From Burkholderiales bacterium (lineage in GTDB: Bacteria > Pseudomonadota > Gammaproteobacteria > Burkholderiales > Casimicrobiaceae), in assembly GCA_025354075.1 (NCBI GenBank), contig JANXNO010000468.1, forward strand, positions 1 through 13,939: a DNA stretch of 13,939 nucleotides, read 5' to 3'. Under the pieces are notes generated by a model. That model did not search any database, was not told the DNA's origin, and saw only the letters and a program-made list of their open reading frames with translations. The translations under genes and the position numbers were made by a program. Below are positions 6,490 through 13,237 of this stretch, one piece after another. Every line of letters starts with the position of its first letter. Positions within the stretch are counted from its first letter, which is position 1.

Positions 6490-7470
6490 ATGAACACCGA
6501 ACAGCAAAAAGCAGTTTTGACACTCTGCCTGATGGCCGCACTGTCTGATGGCGGCAAGGACGCTCGCGAGCGTGAGGCGCTGGAGCGGATTGCAACACGG
6601 CTTACTACCGAATCGGGCAATCCTGACGCGTTTAATTTGCAGCAGATGTATCAGGACGTGATCTTTGGGCGGGCGTCGATTGATGCGCTGGCCGCGACGT
6701 TGACCGACCCTGAATCGCAGCGGTTAGCCTACGAAATGGCCGTTCACGTGATCGATGCGGACGGTAGCCAGACCGAGTCCGAACGCGCGTTTCTGAATAC
6801 GTTACGCGGCAAACTCGCGTTGAGTGAATTCGGCGCCGCGGCCATTGCGCGCGACGCGGATGCGCTCGCGGCAGCAGCCACGATTCCCGCCGCAGCTTTA
6901 ACGACGACCGCAACATCGACCACAGTCGCGGGTGCGGCAACTGCGTTATCCGCAACCGACGAAGCCGAGATGGACACAGCTATTCTCAACGCGTCGATTC
7001 TGAACGGCGCGCTTGAACTGTTGCCGCAGTCGTGGGCGACGATGGCAATCATTCCGTTGCAAACGCGGCTGGTGTATCGCATCGGCCAGCGTTATGGATA
7101 CGCGCTTGACAGCGGCCACATCAAGGAATTTCTCGCGACCGTCGGCGTCGGGCTCGCGTCGCAATATCTGGAGCAGGCAGGTCGCAAGTTGCTCGGCGGT
7201 TTGTTCGGCAAGCTTGCGGGCGGGCTGGTCGGAGGGCTCGCGCGCGGTGCGACGGGCGTGGCGTTTTCGTTCGCGTCGACCTATGCGCTTGGCCAACTCG
7301 CCAAGCGCTATTACGGCGGCGGTCGCACCATGTCGACTGAGGTGCTGAAGCAGACCTTCGAAGAGCTGATGGCGCCCGCGAAGGAGCTACAGACAAAGTA
7401 CCTGCCGCAGATTCAGGAAAAGGCGCGCAGCGTCAACATGGGTGATGTCATGGCGATGGTACGGCGCTAG
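6490..7470 (+). CDS. TerB-like domain fused to a DUF697-like domain
   Basis: This 326-residue protein has two recognisable halves. Residues about 5-113 form an all-helical TerB-like domain with two acidic, probably metal-binding loops: AALSDGGKDARERE (16-29) and HVIDADGSQTESER (86-99). An Ala/Thr-rich linker follows (about 115-160). Residues about 170-280 resemble DUF697 of the YcjF and GTPase-associated group, with PLQTRLVYRIGQRYGYALD (189-207), a very Gly-rich stretch LLGGLFGKLAGGLVGGLARG (234-253) and SFASTYALGQLAKRYYGGGR (260-279). The Gly-rich part could dip into a membrane. TerB domains occur in tellurite and stress proteins, while DUF697 has no settled function. I chose ATG at 6490; the frame is open far upstream, but that region is antisense to the VOC and GNAT genes. 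The ribosome binding site is weak. The domain calls are fairly sure, the function unknown. Confidence 0.8.
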   Translation: MNTEQQKAVLTLCLMAALSDGGKDAREREALERIATRLTTESGNPDAFNLQQMYQDVIFGRASIDALAATLTDPESQRLAYEMAVHVIDADGSQTESERAFLNTLRGKLALSEFGAAAIARDADALAAAATIPAAALTTTATSTTVAGAATALSATDEAEMDTAILNASILNGALELLPQSWATMAIIPLQTRLVYRIGQRYGYALDSGHIKEFLATVGVGLASQYLEQAGRKLLGGLFGKLAGGLVGGLARGATGVAFSFASTYALGQLAKRYYGGGRTMSTEVLKQTFEELMAPAKELQTKYLPQIQEKARSVNMGDVMAMVRR

Positions 7471-7494
7471 CGCTGCGTTGCGCTATCAGCGCTA
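7468..7494. terminator. Stem-loop at the end of the TerB-DUF697 gene
   Basis: TAGCGCTG (7468-7475), which begins with the stop codon, pairs perfectly with CAGCGCTA (7487-7494) around an 11-base loop. It lies between converging genes (the cupin gene ends at 7635). No thymine run follows directly on either strand, so termination is plausible but unproven. Confidence 0.35.
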
Positions 7495-7634
7495 TGCTGC
7501 AATGCCTGTTTTACGAGGGCTGACGGTCGATTGATGCATAAAGTCGATAAATTGACAAAACTGTGTCCAAGCCCAATATCGATGGCCTTTTTAACGAAAA
7601 GCTGTCAAGAAATTCACTGTATCCAAATGTCTCG

Positions 7635-8150
7635 TCAGAGCTCGCCATCCCAGTAGTCGAGGTCGTCTTTGGCGCGATGCATTCGCCCGTCGTTGAGCAA
7701 CGTGTCGGGCCCGCTTTTGGCGAACGCGAGGTACTTGCCTGAGTCCGGGTATTCACAAATTTCCGCCTCGGCATGGGTGCTGACCGACAGATATTTCAGT
7801 GGCGCGTCAGAGGTGTTGATGATCTGATGCGGGTACTCGGGGCCGGGCGGAATGAAGATGGAATCGCCCGCCGAAATCGGCACCATTTCACCGGCAACGC
7901 GCAGCGTGCCGCTGCCTTCGAGCACGATGAACATCTCCTCTTCGACATAGTGAAAGTGATAGGGACAGGAGCGCTTTCCTGGTGGCACGATGTCTACCGA
8001 GAGGCCCATTTTTTTAGCCGCCGTGTCTCGCGCCAGTCGCTTGCTGACCACGCCGTCGTAGTGCGGCGCGCGATCCATCGTGTCCCACGAGGCATCAGGC
8101 GTGGCGAAATTGCGAATCAGTTTGCTGCGAAGTTCTTCAACGCCGGGCAT
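7635..8150 (-). CDS. Cupin domain-containing protein
   Basis: This single-domain cupin has 171 residues. The first cupin motif is seen in CPYHFHYVEEEMFIVLEGSG (62-81), with H65, H67 and E71/E72 as likely metal ligands. The second is GDSIFIPPGPEYPHQIINTS (95-114), with H108. Before the barrel is a 50-residue N-terminal part, and after it a tail with DSGKYLAFAKSG and YWDGEL. I recognise this general layout from cytosolic cupins of unknown substrate; it could be a sugar-phosphate isomerase-like, dioxygenase-like or non-catalytic sensor protein. ATG at 8150 is preceded by AGGAG seven bases upstream, so I prefer it to the longer frame starting at 8219, which overlaps yaeQ. It follows yaeQ by 37 bases on the same strand and may share its transcript. 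Confidence 0.88.
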   Translation of the reverse strand: MPGVEELRSKLIRNFATPDASWDTMDRAPHYDGVVSKRLARDTAAKKMGLSVDIVPPGKRSCPYHFHYVEEEMFIVLEGSGTLRVAGEMVPISAGDSIFIPPGPEYPHQIINTSDAPLKYLSVSTHAEAEICEYPDSGKYLAFAKSGPDTLLNDGRMHRAKDDLDYWDGEL

Positions 8151-8187
8151 GGTGTGCTCCTGTGAATTGATGCCGAGAGTTAGCGCG

Positions 8188-8736
8188 CTAAAGCGCCGGA
8201 TGCAGCTGTGTGATTTCAATCAACAGGCGCTCAAGCTCGTCGGAAATCCACACTTCACCGTCTTGTATCGTGCATTGCAAATCGAGCGAACGATCGGCCA
8301 TCAATGCCAGCGCTTTGCTGGTCGGTGACGACACACACTTCACCGTCAATTTGTCCTGTTTGGCGAGCGCCGCAGCGTTCGGATTCCACCACGCCTCCAC
8401 TGTTTTTCCGCCGCCGTAAGTGAGCAGAACGACCTCATCGGACCGCCCACAAGCGCGACGCAAAAGCTTTTCGTCAGGAAGGCCCACTTCAATCCAGCGC
8501 AGAATACGACCGGTCAGATCGTGCTCCCACAAGGCCGGTTCGTCGTCGTTGGAAATGCCTTTGCCGAACTCAAGCCGTTCGCTCGCGTACAGCGCAAACG
8601 CCAGCACTCGAACCATCATGCGCCCACTGGTTTCTGAAGGGTGCCGCGCAATCGTCAGGGCATGGTCGGCGTAGTAGCCCCGATCCATGTCTGCGATATT
8701 GAGACTCATTTTGAAAATTGTTGATTTGATTGCCAT
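8188..8736 (-). CDS. yaeQ: YaeQ family protein
   Basis: The product has 182 residues, almost exactly the length of E. coli YaeQ (181). The family's conserved blocks are present in order: MAIKSTIFKMSLNIADMDRG at the start, YADHALTIARHPSETSGRMM (22-41), RVLAFALYASERLEFGKGIS (43-62), EPALWEHDLTGRILRWIEVG (66-85) and GLPDEKLLRRACGRSDEVVL (85-104). YaeQ proteins have a fold related to PD-(D/E)xK nucleases, and E. coli yaeQ was isolated as a suppressor of rfaH loss; a precise biochemical activity is not settled. I start at ATG 8736, the conserved start, and discard the 14-codon extension to 8778. There is no clear Shine-Dalgarno; a perfect palindrome, GACAATTGTC, lies directly upstream. The gene is divergent from the outer-membrane protein gene. 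Confidence 0.93.
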   Translation of the reverse strand: MAIKSTIFKMSLNIADMDRGYYADHALTIARHPSETSGRMMVRVLAFALYASERLEFGKGISNDDEPALWEHDLTGRILRWIEVGLPDEKLLRRACGRSDEVVLLTYGGGKTVEAWWNPNAAALAKQDKLTVKCVSSPTSKALALMADRSLDLQCTIQDGEVWISDELERLLIEITQLHPAL

Positions 8737-8738
8737 TC

Positions 8739-8748
8739 GACAATTGTC
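8739..8748. promoter_or_regulatory. 10-base palindrome immediately before yaeQ
   Basis: GACAATTGTC is a perfect inverted repeat two bases upstream of the yaeQ ATG, where a ribosome binding site would normally be. It lies in the 121-base space shared with the divergent outer-membrane protein gene. It may be an operator or may simply be chance; the symmetry alone is observed. Confidence 0.2.
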
Positions 8749-8857
8749 CATCATCGAGTGCTGCACTTTAGTTTGCACTTCTGGCTGTACAAACGAGTCG
8801 GGAACTCAGCCGATTTTCGAGGGTCGTACGGAGGTGTTTATAACAACGGCACTGAAT

Positions 8858-9610
8858 ATGAAAGCTATCCATAAATTGACGAACAATTCCCGTTTCCTGT
8901 TGCGTTCCACGGTCGTTATTGCAGGGCTGGCCGGCGCCTCGTTCGCCTTCGCGCAACCTGCGCAAAGCCCGTTCTATGTCGGCGGATCGCTGGGGGCCAG
9001 CAGCACTGACGGAAACTATGCTTCGCAGGTTCAAGCGGCGGGTGCGCCTAGTTCGGGCTACACGTTTAACAGTGCCGAACGCAGCGGCGGCAGCGAGTTT
9101 GCGGGCCGCATTTACGCGGGCTATCGTGTGAATCCGATGTTTGCATTTGAGCTGGGTTACACCAATTTCGGTAGCCATGATGTGCGCTATCAGCTCAACA
9201 AGAACGCGCAATTTCTTCCCCTGAATTCAGCGTATGTTGTGAACGGCCACAACAAGCTGGATGGCATCACGCTCGATGTCGTTGGCACGTTGCCGATCAA
9301 TTCATTGTTCTCGATGAACGCTCGCGCAGGCGTGATGTCCACCAATTTGCGCTACAACGAAAACGTCTCGAATCCGGTTGCACCGGATGGCGCGGTGAGC
9401 ATTGCGTCGTCAACCTTCAGTGCGCCAAAAGAACGCCAGACGCGTTTTCATTGGGGCTTAGGCACATCCTACCAGTTGAATCCAAAGCTCGCGCTGACGC
9501 TTGATTATCAGCGCGTGCAAGGCGTGGGCAATACGTTTACGTGGACCGATTCTGGCAATGGCAAACTCAATTACAACCTGATTTCTGCGGGCGCGCGGTT
9601 CTCGTTCTAA
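8858..9610 (+). CDS. Outer-membrane beta-barrel protein (OmpA/OmpW-like porin domain)
   Basis: This exported protein of 250 residues has a signal peptide with basic N-region (MKAIHKLTNNSRFLLRS), hydrophobic core (VVIAGLAGASFAFA) and a likely cleavage after AFA, before QPAQ. The mature protein starts with SPFYVGGSLGASS. It alternates polar and aromatic residues in strands such as FAGRIYAGYRVNPMFAFELG and TRFHWGLGTSYQLNPKLALT, and ends in SAGARFSF with the C-terminal Phe needed for barrel assembly. This fits a small eight-stranded barrel of the OmpA transmembrane-domain/OmpW type without a peptidoglycan-binding domain. The ATG at 8858 begins a good signal peptide. A strong GGAGGTG at 8830-8836 lies 21 or more bases upstream, too far for it, and overlaps an in-frame GTG at 8834. 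So the ribosome entry is unclear. Confidence 0.88.
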   Translation: MKAIHKLTNNSRFLLRSTVVIAGLAGASFAFAQPAQSPFYVGGSLGASSTDGNYASQVQAAGAPSSGYTFNSAERSGGSEFAGRIYAGYRVNPMFAFELGYTNFGSHDVRYQLNKNAQFLPLNSAYVVNGHNKLDGITLDVVGTLPINSLFSMNARAGVMSTNLRYNENVSNPVAPDGAVSIASSTFSAPKERQTRFHWGLGTSYQLNPKLALTLDYQRVQGVGNTFTWTDSGNGKLNYNLISAGARFSF

Positions 9611-9621
9611 CCACAACCGCT

Positions 9622-9643
9622 GGTGGCGCGAACCTGCGCCACC
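9622..9643. terminator. Bidirectional hairpin between converging genes
   Basis: GGTGGCGC (9622-9629) and GCGCCACC (9636-9643) form a perfect eight-pair stem with the loop GAACCT. It lies in the 45-base gap between the outer-membrane protein stop and the cupin stop on the opposite strand, the expected place for a shared transcript end. No thymine tract is present on either side. Confidence 0.5.
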
Positions 9644-9655
9644 GCGCGGCACAAT

Positions 9656-10039
9656 TTACACCTTCAGAAATAACGTCACCAGCGGCTGGTCGCCGACTTG
9701 ACGGCTCCAGTGGCCGTGAACGGTTGCATCAAACGTTGCGCTATCAGGCAGCGTGTCCGCTGAGAAAAAATGTTCGCCTGCGGCAAAAATTCGCGAGCTG
9801 CCGTCCTGCAACCCGATCTCCATGCGTCCACCGAGAATGAACACCCATTGTGGCTTACCGGTGCAATGCCAGGTGCTGCGAAAGCCGCCCGGGCTGTGCC
9901 GCAATTGATAGCCAGTGGCGGGGCTTTCCGGCGACAGCATCGACTGCGGTGTGCCTTCGGTGAGCGCGATGGTATCGCTACGAAATTTGGCGCGACCATC
10001 GCTATCGGTGAACAAAATTATCTGCGTAAAGTGGGTCAT
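9656..10039 (-). CDS. Small cupin-fold protein
   Basis: This protein has 127 residues. The centre reads STWHCTGKPQWVFILGGRME (55-74), followed by IFAAGEHFFSADTLPDSATF (84-103) and VHGHWSRQ (107-114). The run of short strands with GG turns and the H58/H108/H110 pattern indicate a single cupin barrel, but the usual HxH motif is not complete, so metal binding is uncertain. The substrate is unknown. I chose ATG at 10039 over the one two codons earlier because AAGGA then sits at a normal distance (six bases). It is last in a minus-strand cluster after the S4 protein and the unnamed anchored protein, 46 bases downstream of the latter. Confidence 0.78.
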   Translation of the reverse strand: MTHFTQIILFTDSDGRAKFRSDTIALTEGTPQSMLSPESPATGYQLRHSPGGFRSTWHCTGKPQWVFILGGRMEIGLQDGSSRIFAAGEHFFSADTLPDSATFDATVHGHWSRQVGDQPLVTLFLKV

Positions 10040-10085
10040 GGTCATTCCTTGTGGGCGTATGTCTGGGCGCGTGTGCGTGGGGTGA

Positions 10086-10679
10086 TCAGCGCGTAGTGGC
10101 CTGTTCCACGTAAATGATTTCACAGGCGCCCGCACCCGTGTCGCTTCGCGTGAGCGAGGTGCTCATTTGACGACCGTTGTTGCCGCGCACGTCAACCAGT
10201 TGCCCATCGAGTTCAATGAGTTGCCCCACGCGGGCGCGGTCAAGCACACGGGCGACGGCACGGTTAGCTGGAATGAGGTGCATATTGGCACTTGACGCGG
10301 CGATGACATCCAGCGCAATGGGGGGCGTGGCCGTTCGCGTCTTCCAAAAATAAAAGCGACCGCTTTGCGAGATGTCAATCTGCGCCAGCACCGACGAATC
10401 GGACATGGGTCCCCAGCCAAGCGCGAGGTCGCGCGGGATGAGGCTGGATAGCGCGTCAAAACGATATCGCTCGCTCGCAAGCACCCGGGCTTTGAGGCTG
10501 AATTCTGCGCGTGGCGTGAGCGTGTAATCGCCCACCACGATGGGCGCGGCTTTGCTGTCGCGCTGGCTGGGTTCCGCGCTTGCCAGCACGCCAGCGGGTT
10601 GCGTGATCTCGCGCTGTCGCCAGTCGTCAATGCCCAGCCAGAGCGCCAGAGCGAGCAGGGCGAGGGTGGCGATACGCAC
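10086..10679 (-). CDS. Conserved anchored or exported protein, unknown function
   Basis: This protein of 197 residues begins with a short hydrophobic segment (MRIATLALLALALWLGIDDW), an inner-membrane anchor or signal, followed by a soluble part. It contains blocks I recall from unnamed proteobacterial proteins: RYRFDALSSLIPRDLALGWG (71-90), SDSSVLAQIDISQSGRFYFW (93-112), SANMHLIPANRAVARVLDRA (130-149), VGQLIELDGQLVDV (151-164) and LTRSDTGAGACEIIYVEQ (177-194). The single cysteine, C186, is in the last block. No catalytic site is obvious to me. The many conserved aromatic and DISQSGRFYFW-like residues suggest a binding surface facing the periplasm. The start is GTG at 10679 and no better start is visible. 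The S4 gene ends 24 bases before it, so the two are probably co-transcribed. Confidence 0.75.
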   Translation of the reverse strand: MRIATLALLALALWLGIDDWRQREITQPAGVLASAEPSQRDSKAAPIVVGDYTLTPRAEFSLKARVLASERYRFDALSSLIPRDLALGWGPMSDSSVLAQIDISQSGRFYFWKTRTATPPIALDVIAASSANMHLIPANRAVARVLDRARVGQLIELDGQLVDVRGNNGRQMSTSLTRSDTGAGACEIIYVEQATTR

Positions 10680-10703
10680 GCGACGACCGGAACGCGTGCG
10701 AGG

Positions 10704-10949
10704 TCAGGCGGCGTCCGCTGCCGCCCGCACGTAGATCGTCACCGACGGCAGTTTCACCCGTTGTCCGGTGCGAATCTTGGCGCTCTTGCGTAGCTCCGGC
10801 TGGTCGTCTACGGTGACCACGCCGGTGGCCACCAACGCCTTGCCTGCGGCCCCGCTATCAACGATGCCGGTGGCCTTGAGCAGGCTGTGTAAATCAATGT
10901 GTTCGCCGGTGAGGTCGAAGTGCACCACCTGGATGGGTTTGCGTTTCAT
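10704..10949 (-). CDS. Small S4-domain RNA-binding protein (YbcJ-like)
   Basis: This 81-residue protein consists almost wholly of one S4 domain. HIDLHSLLKATGIVDSGAAG (17-36) is the first helix pair, and KALVATGVVTVDDQPELRKS (37-56) plus KIRTGQRVKL (58-67) is the loop that contacts RNA. The overall reading resembles E. coli YbcJ (SESGAQAKIAIAEGQVKVDG in that protein). Members bind structured RNA, with a suspected role around ribosomes. I start at ATG 10949, which matches the usual length; the frame is open upstream for another 84 codons without support. There is no clear Shine-Dalgarno, but an A-rich leader precedes it. It appears to lead the minus-strand cluster. Confidence 0.87.
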   Translation of the reverse strand: MKRKPIQVVHFDLTGEHIDLHSLLKATGIVDSGAAGKALVATGVVTVDDQPELRKSAKIRTGQRVKLPSVTIYVRAAADAA

Positions 10950-11338
10950 GGGATTGTTTTGCTTTTTTGCTGTGATGCTTGGGCAGACTATATCGGACTG
11001 TCGGCAAGGCGCGCGCGGCCCGCGCCGACGGATCGGGGCGATTTTTTTGTGAATAGGCGTCTTGACCGCGCCGGAACAATCTGAAATCGCACGGTGGGTA
11101 TCACCTGCCAGCGCGCCCGAAAGCCGTGCGGTCGCCGTCGAACCCGCCGCTCTCAAGCGTTGCGCGCTCCGCGCTGCACGGCCCTGCGCGCCATTGCGCA
11201 ATGTTGAAGCACATCTCCCTATAGCTTTCTGCGAAGAATGCCGTTTTACAATGGCTTACCCGCAGTAAATCGTCCATGTCGAGAATCTTAAAATTGAATG
11301 GTTTAGACCAGTAAAAACAACAGTGTTGGAGCAAAGCT
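10950..11338. other. Divergent intergenic region, 389 bases
   Basis: No coding sequence is convincing here. The left third, upstream of the S4 gene, is followed by a GC-rich inverted repeat and a run of seven thymines (11000-11048, listed separately). The middle (11090-11200) is GC-rich and featureless. From about 11205 the sequence turns AT-richer toward the yfiR-like start. It holds TTTACA (11245-11250) with TAAATC 15 bases on, and TAAAAT at 11289-11294 with no good partner. Either could be part of a promoter for the operon at 11339, but neither is strong. Confidence 0.4.
11000..11048 (+). terminator. Terminator-like element with no upstream gene on its strand
   Basis: GTCGGC (11000-11005) pairs with GCCGAC (11024-11029), with an inner GGC/GCC (11008-11010/11018-11020). 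A second mini-stem, ATCG GGG CGAT, covers 11032-11042, and its last T opens a run of seven thymines (11042-11048). This looks like an intrinsic terminator reading on the + strand, but the nearest gene upstream on that strand ends at 9610. It may end an unseen small RNA or block antisense transcription, or be a leader structure of the S4 transcript. Confidence 0.4.
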
Positions 11339-11944
11339 GTGGCGCATATTTACGCGTTAGACCCTACGCAGATGAGTAGGCGACAGCTGGCTCAATTTCG
11401 CGCACAATGCAGTATGTGCCGCGCCCTGCTCAGCACCGCTCGCAGGACGCTTTCCATCATCGGTCTGGTCGGCGCGTCGGTGATGTCGTTACCCGCGCTC
11501 GCTCTATCGCATGAAGAGTGGGTTATGGCGTTCGTCCGCTTTGTAGACTGGCCCGTTACTCCGGTGGATAAAACGCTTGTGATCTGTCAACCGCCGAACG
11601 CGCCGGTGCTCGAGCTTCATGGCAAACAGGTGCGCGGCTTAACACTTCAGATCGTTCGTATCGGTCGCCCGCGCGATGCGGAGCGCTGTCATGTGTTCTC
11701 GGCACTGTCGCAGCGTGAGGACGAGTGGTTACCGTGGCTCGCTGCGCTTAAAGTGCACCCGGTGCTCGCGGTGGGACTCGGCCCGCGGTTCTGTGAACTG
11801 GGTGGCACGATTTGCATCGTCAGGCAGGAGGCTGTGGCCGCAGAAACGTATCAGCTCAATCTCGATTCGTTGTCCCGTTCGGGCTTTAAGGTGCGCTCGC
11901 AGTTGTTGCGCCCGGCACCGGCGGGCAGTACGACAATCAATTAG
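11339..11944 (+). CDS. yfiR: YfiR-like periplasmic repressor of a diguanylate cyclase
   Basis: The YfiR/DUF4154 core is visible as MAFVRFVDWPVTPVDKTLVI (63-82), GKQVRGLTLQIVRI (95-108), RCHVFSAL (116-123), VLAVGLGPRFCELGGTICIV (142-161) and QLNLDSLSRSGFKVRSQLL (172-190). Four cysteines in the exported part (C83, C117, C152, C159) match the number in Pseudomonas YfiR, and the seven-residue gap of the last pair equals its structural disulfide (C145-C152). The hydrophobic segment SIIGLVGASVMSLPALALS (39-57) is the export signal. The GTG start at 11339 has GGAG seven bases upstream but gives an unusually long N-region; ATG at 11414 would give a typical signal peptide. By analogy it binds the cyclase's periplasmic part and keeps it off. 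It is the first gene of a three-gene operon and ends six bases before the cyclase. The 201-residue length is for the GTG start. Confidence 0.88.
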   Translation: MAHIYALDPTQMSRRQLAQFRAQCSMCRALLSTARRTLSIIGLVGASVMSLPALALSHEEWVMAFVRFVDWPVTPVDKTLVICQPPNAPVLELHGKQVRGLTLQIVRIGRPRDAERCHVFSALSQREDEWLPWLAALKVHPVLAVGLGPRFCELGGTICIVRQEAVAAETYQLNLDSLSRSGFKVRSQLLRPAPAGSTTIN

Positions 11945-11950
11945 GCCATC

Positions 11951-13237
11951 ATGCCATTGAACCGAACCAGTAACAGACGGCAGGTATCGATCTCGGTGCA
12001 GATCAGCCGCGTGGTGATTTTCACCGCGGCCATTGCGGTGCTGCTCACGATGCTGGTGATGATGGTGGTGGCCGCGGTGATCGCGCGCGGTGCCGCGCAG
12101 GATCGTGCCCACACCATCGCCGAGCTGCTTGCGGCGAGCGCGGGCGTTCCGCTGGTGCTGCGCGACGCCGAACGTGGTCGCGAAGTGCTCTCAGCGTTGT
12201 CCACTTCTGACGGCGTGGTGCGCGCGCAGGTGACCGATCGCGACGGGGCGGTGCTGGTCACCTACGAGCAAAACAGCGGTAACAGCGCGACCCCCACCGA
12301 CGGCTGGCTCGCAGCGATGACGGAGGTGTCAGCCAAAAATCGCGTCGTGGACAGTGGCGATCTGCTGGGCTACGTCGAAGTCAATATTCGCGAACAGCAC
12401 CTGGCGAATTCATTGCTTCAATTTGCTGCGTCGGGGGCGGCGGTGCTGGCATTGATGATGCTGATCTGGTGGATGATTTCCGCCTCGATTGGTCGCCGCC
12501 TGTCGTTGCCGCTGACGCGGTTTTCCGAGGTCACACGAAAGATTCGCGACACGGCCGATTTCACCCATCGCCTGCCGACCACGCACGTCAGCGAGGTGCG
12601 CCGTTTGAGCGAGGACTTCAACGCGATGCTTGACGTTATCCAGCGGCGCAGCTCCGAGGTACAGGAACGCAATACCGAGCTGGCACGGCTGGCGTTTTAC
12701 GATCCGCTCACGGGCGCAGCCAACCGTGTTTTGTTGCTTGACCGGATGACGCAACTGATCGATGCTTATGGTCGGGGCGGACATCCCTTTGCCGTCATCG
12801 GCTTCGATCTCGATCAGTTCAAAATGCTTAACGACCAGCTGGGGCATCAGGTGGGAGATACTTTTTTGAAAGCAATGAGTCATCGCTGCAAGTCGGAGCT
12901 GCGTCGCATCGATACCTTTGCGCGACTCGGTGGCGACGAGTTCATTGCGCTGCTACCCGAGGTGGACTCCCGCGAGGCGGCGCATGTGGTGGCCAGTAAA
13001 CTCGCGGAAGCCGTACATGCCTCAAACCACGTGCATTCCTTGCCTATCAGTTGCACTGAAAGCATGGGTGTTGGCCTGTATCCGGAGGACGGCTTGTCGA
13101 CCAACGAGCTGATGGCGCGAGTGGACGCTGCCATGTATGAGGCTAAGGCACGAGGACGCAATCAGATCCGATATGTCAGAGACGTGAGCACGCCAGAGCG
13201 AGCGCCGCAACCAGAGAAAGCAGATCATGAACACTGA
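11951..13237 (+). CDS. yfiN: Membrane diguanylate cyclase (YfiN/TpbB-like)
   Basis: This 428-residue inner-membrane enzyme should make cyclic-di-GMP from two GTP. Transmembrane helix 1 is about 21-45. A periplasmic sensor domain of CHASE8 type spans about 46-155, helix 2 is about 157-179, and a HAMP-like segment follows to about 230. The GGDEF domain then opens with DPLTGAANR (251-259). Catalytic features look intact: DLDQFKMLND (286-295), LGHQVGD (297-303) and LGGDEF (326-331). RRID at 318-321, five residues before GGDEF, is a canonical RxxD inhibitory site, so product feedback is expected. The start is ATG at 11951, six bases after the yfiR-like stop, with little ribosome binding site, which suggests coupling. 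Its last 11 bases overlap the lipoprotein gene. The CHASE8 call is by position and context; activity is inferred. Confidence 0.92.
   Translation: MPLNRTSNRRQVSISVQISRVVIFTAAIAVLLTMLVMMVVAAVIARGAAQDRAHTIAELLAASAGVPLVLRDAERGREVLSALSTSDGVVRAQVTDRDGAVLVTYEQNSGNSATPTDGWLAAMTEVSAKNRVVDSGDLLGYVEVNIREQHLANSLLQFAASGAAVLALMMLIWWMISASIGRRLSLPLTRFSEVTRKIRDTADFTHRLPTTHVSEVRRLSEDFNAMLDVIQRRSSEVQERNTELARLAFYDPLTGAANRVLLLDRMTQLIDAYGRGGHPFAVIGFDLDQFKMLNDQLGHQVGDTFLKAMSHRCKSELRRIDTFARLGGDEFIALLPEVDSREAAHVVASKLAEAVHASNHVHSLPISCTESMGVGLYPEDGLSTNELMARVDAAMYEAKARGRNQIRYVRDVSTPERAPQPEKADHEH

Noticed and set aside
11245..11271. TTTACA and TAAATC as a promoter for the yfiR-like operon
   Set aside because: The spacing is only 15 bases and the -10 match is weak; mentioned in the region description but not called.
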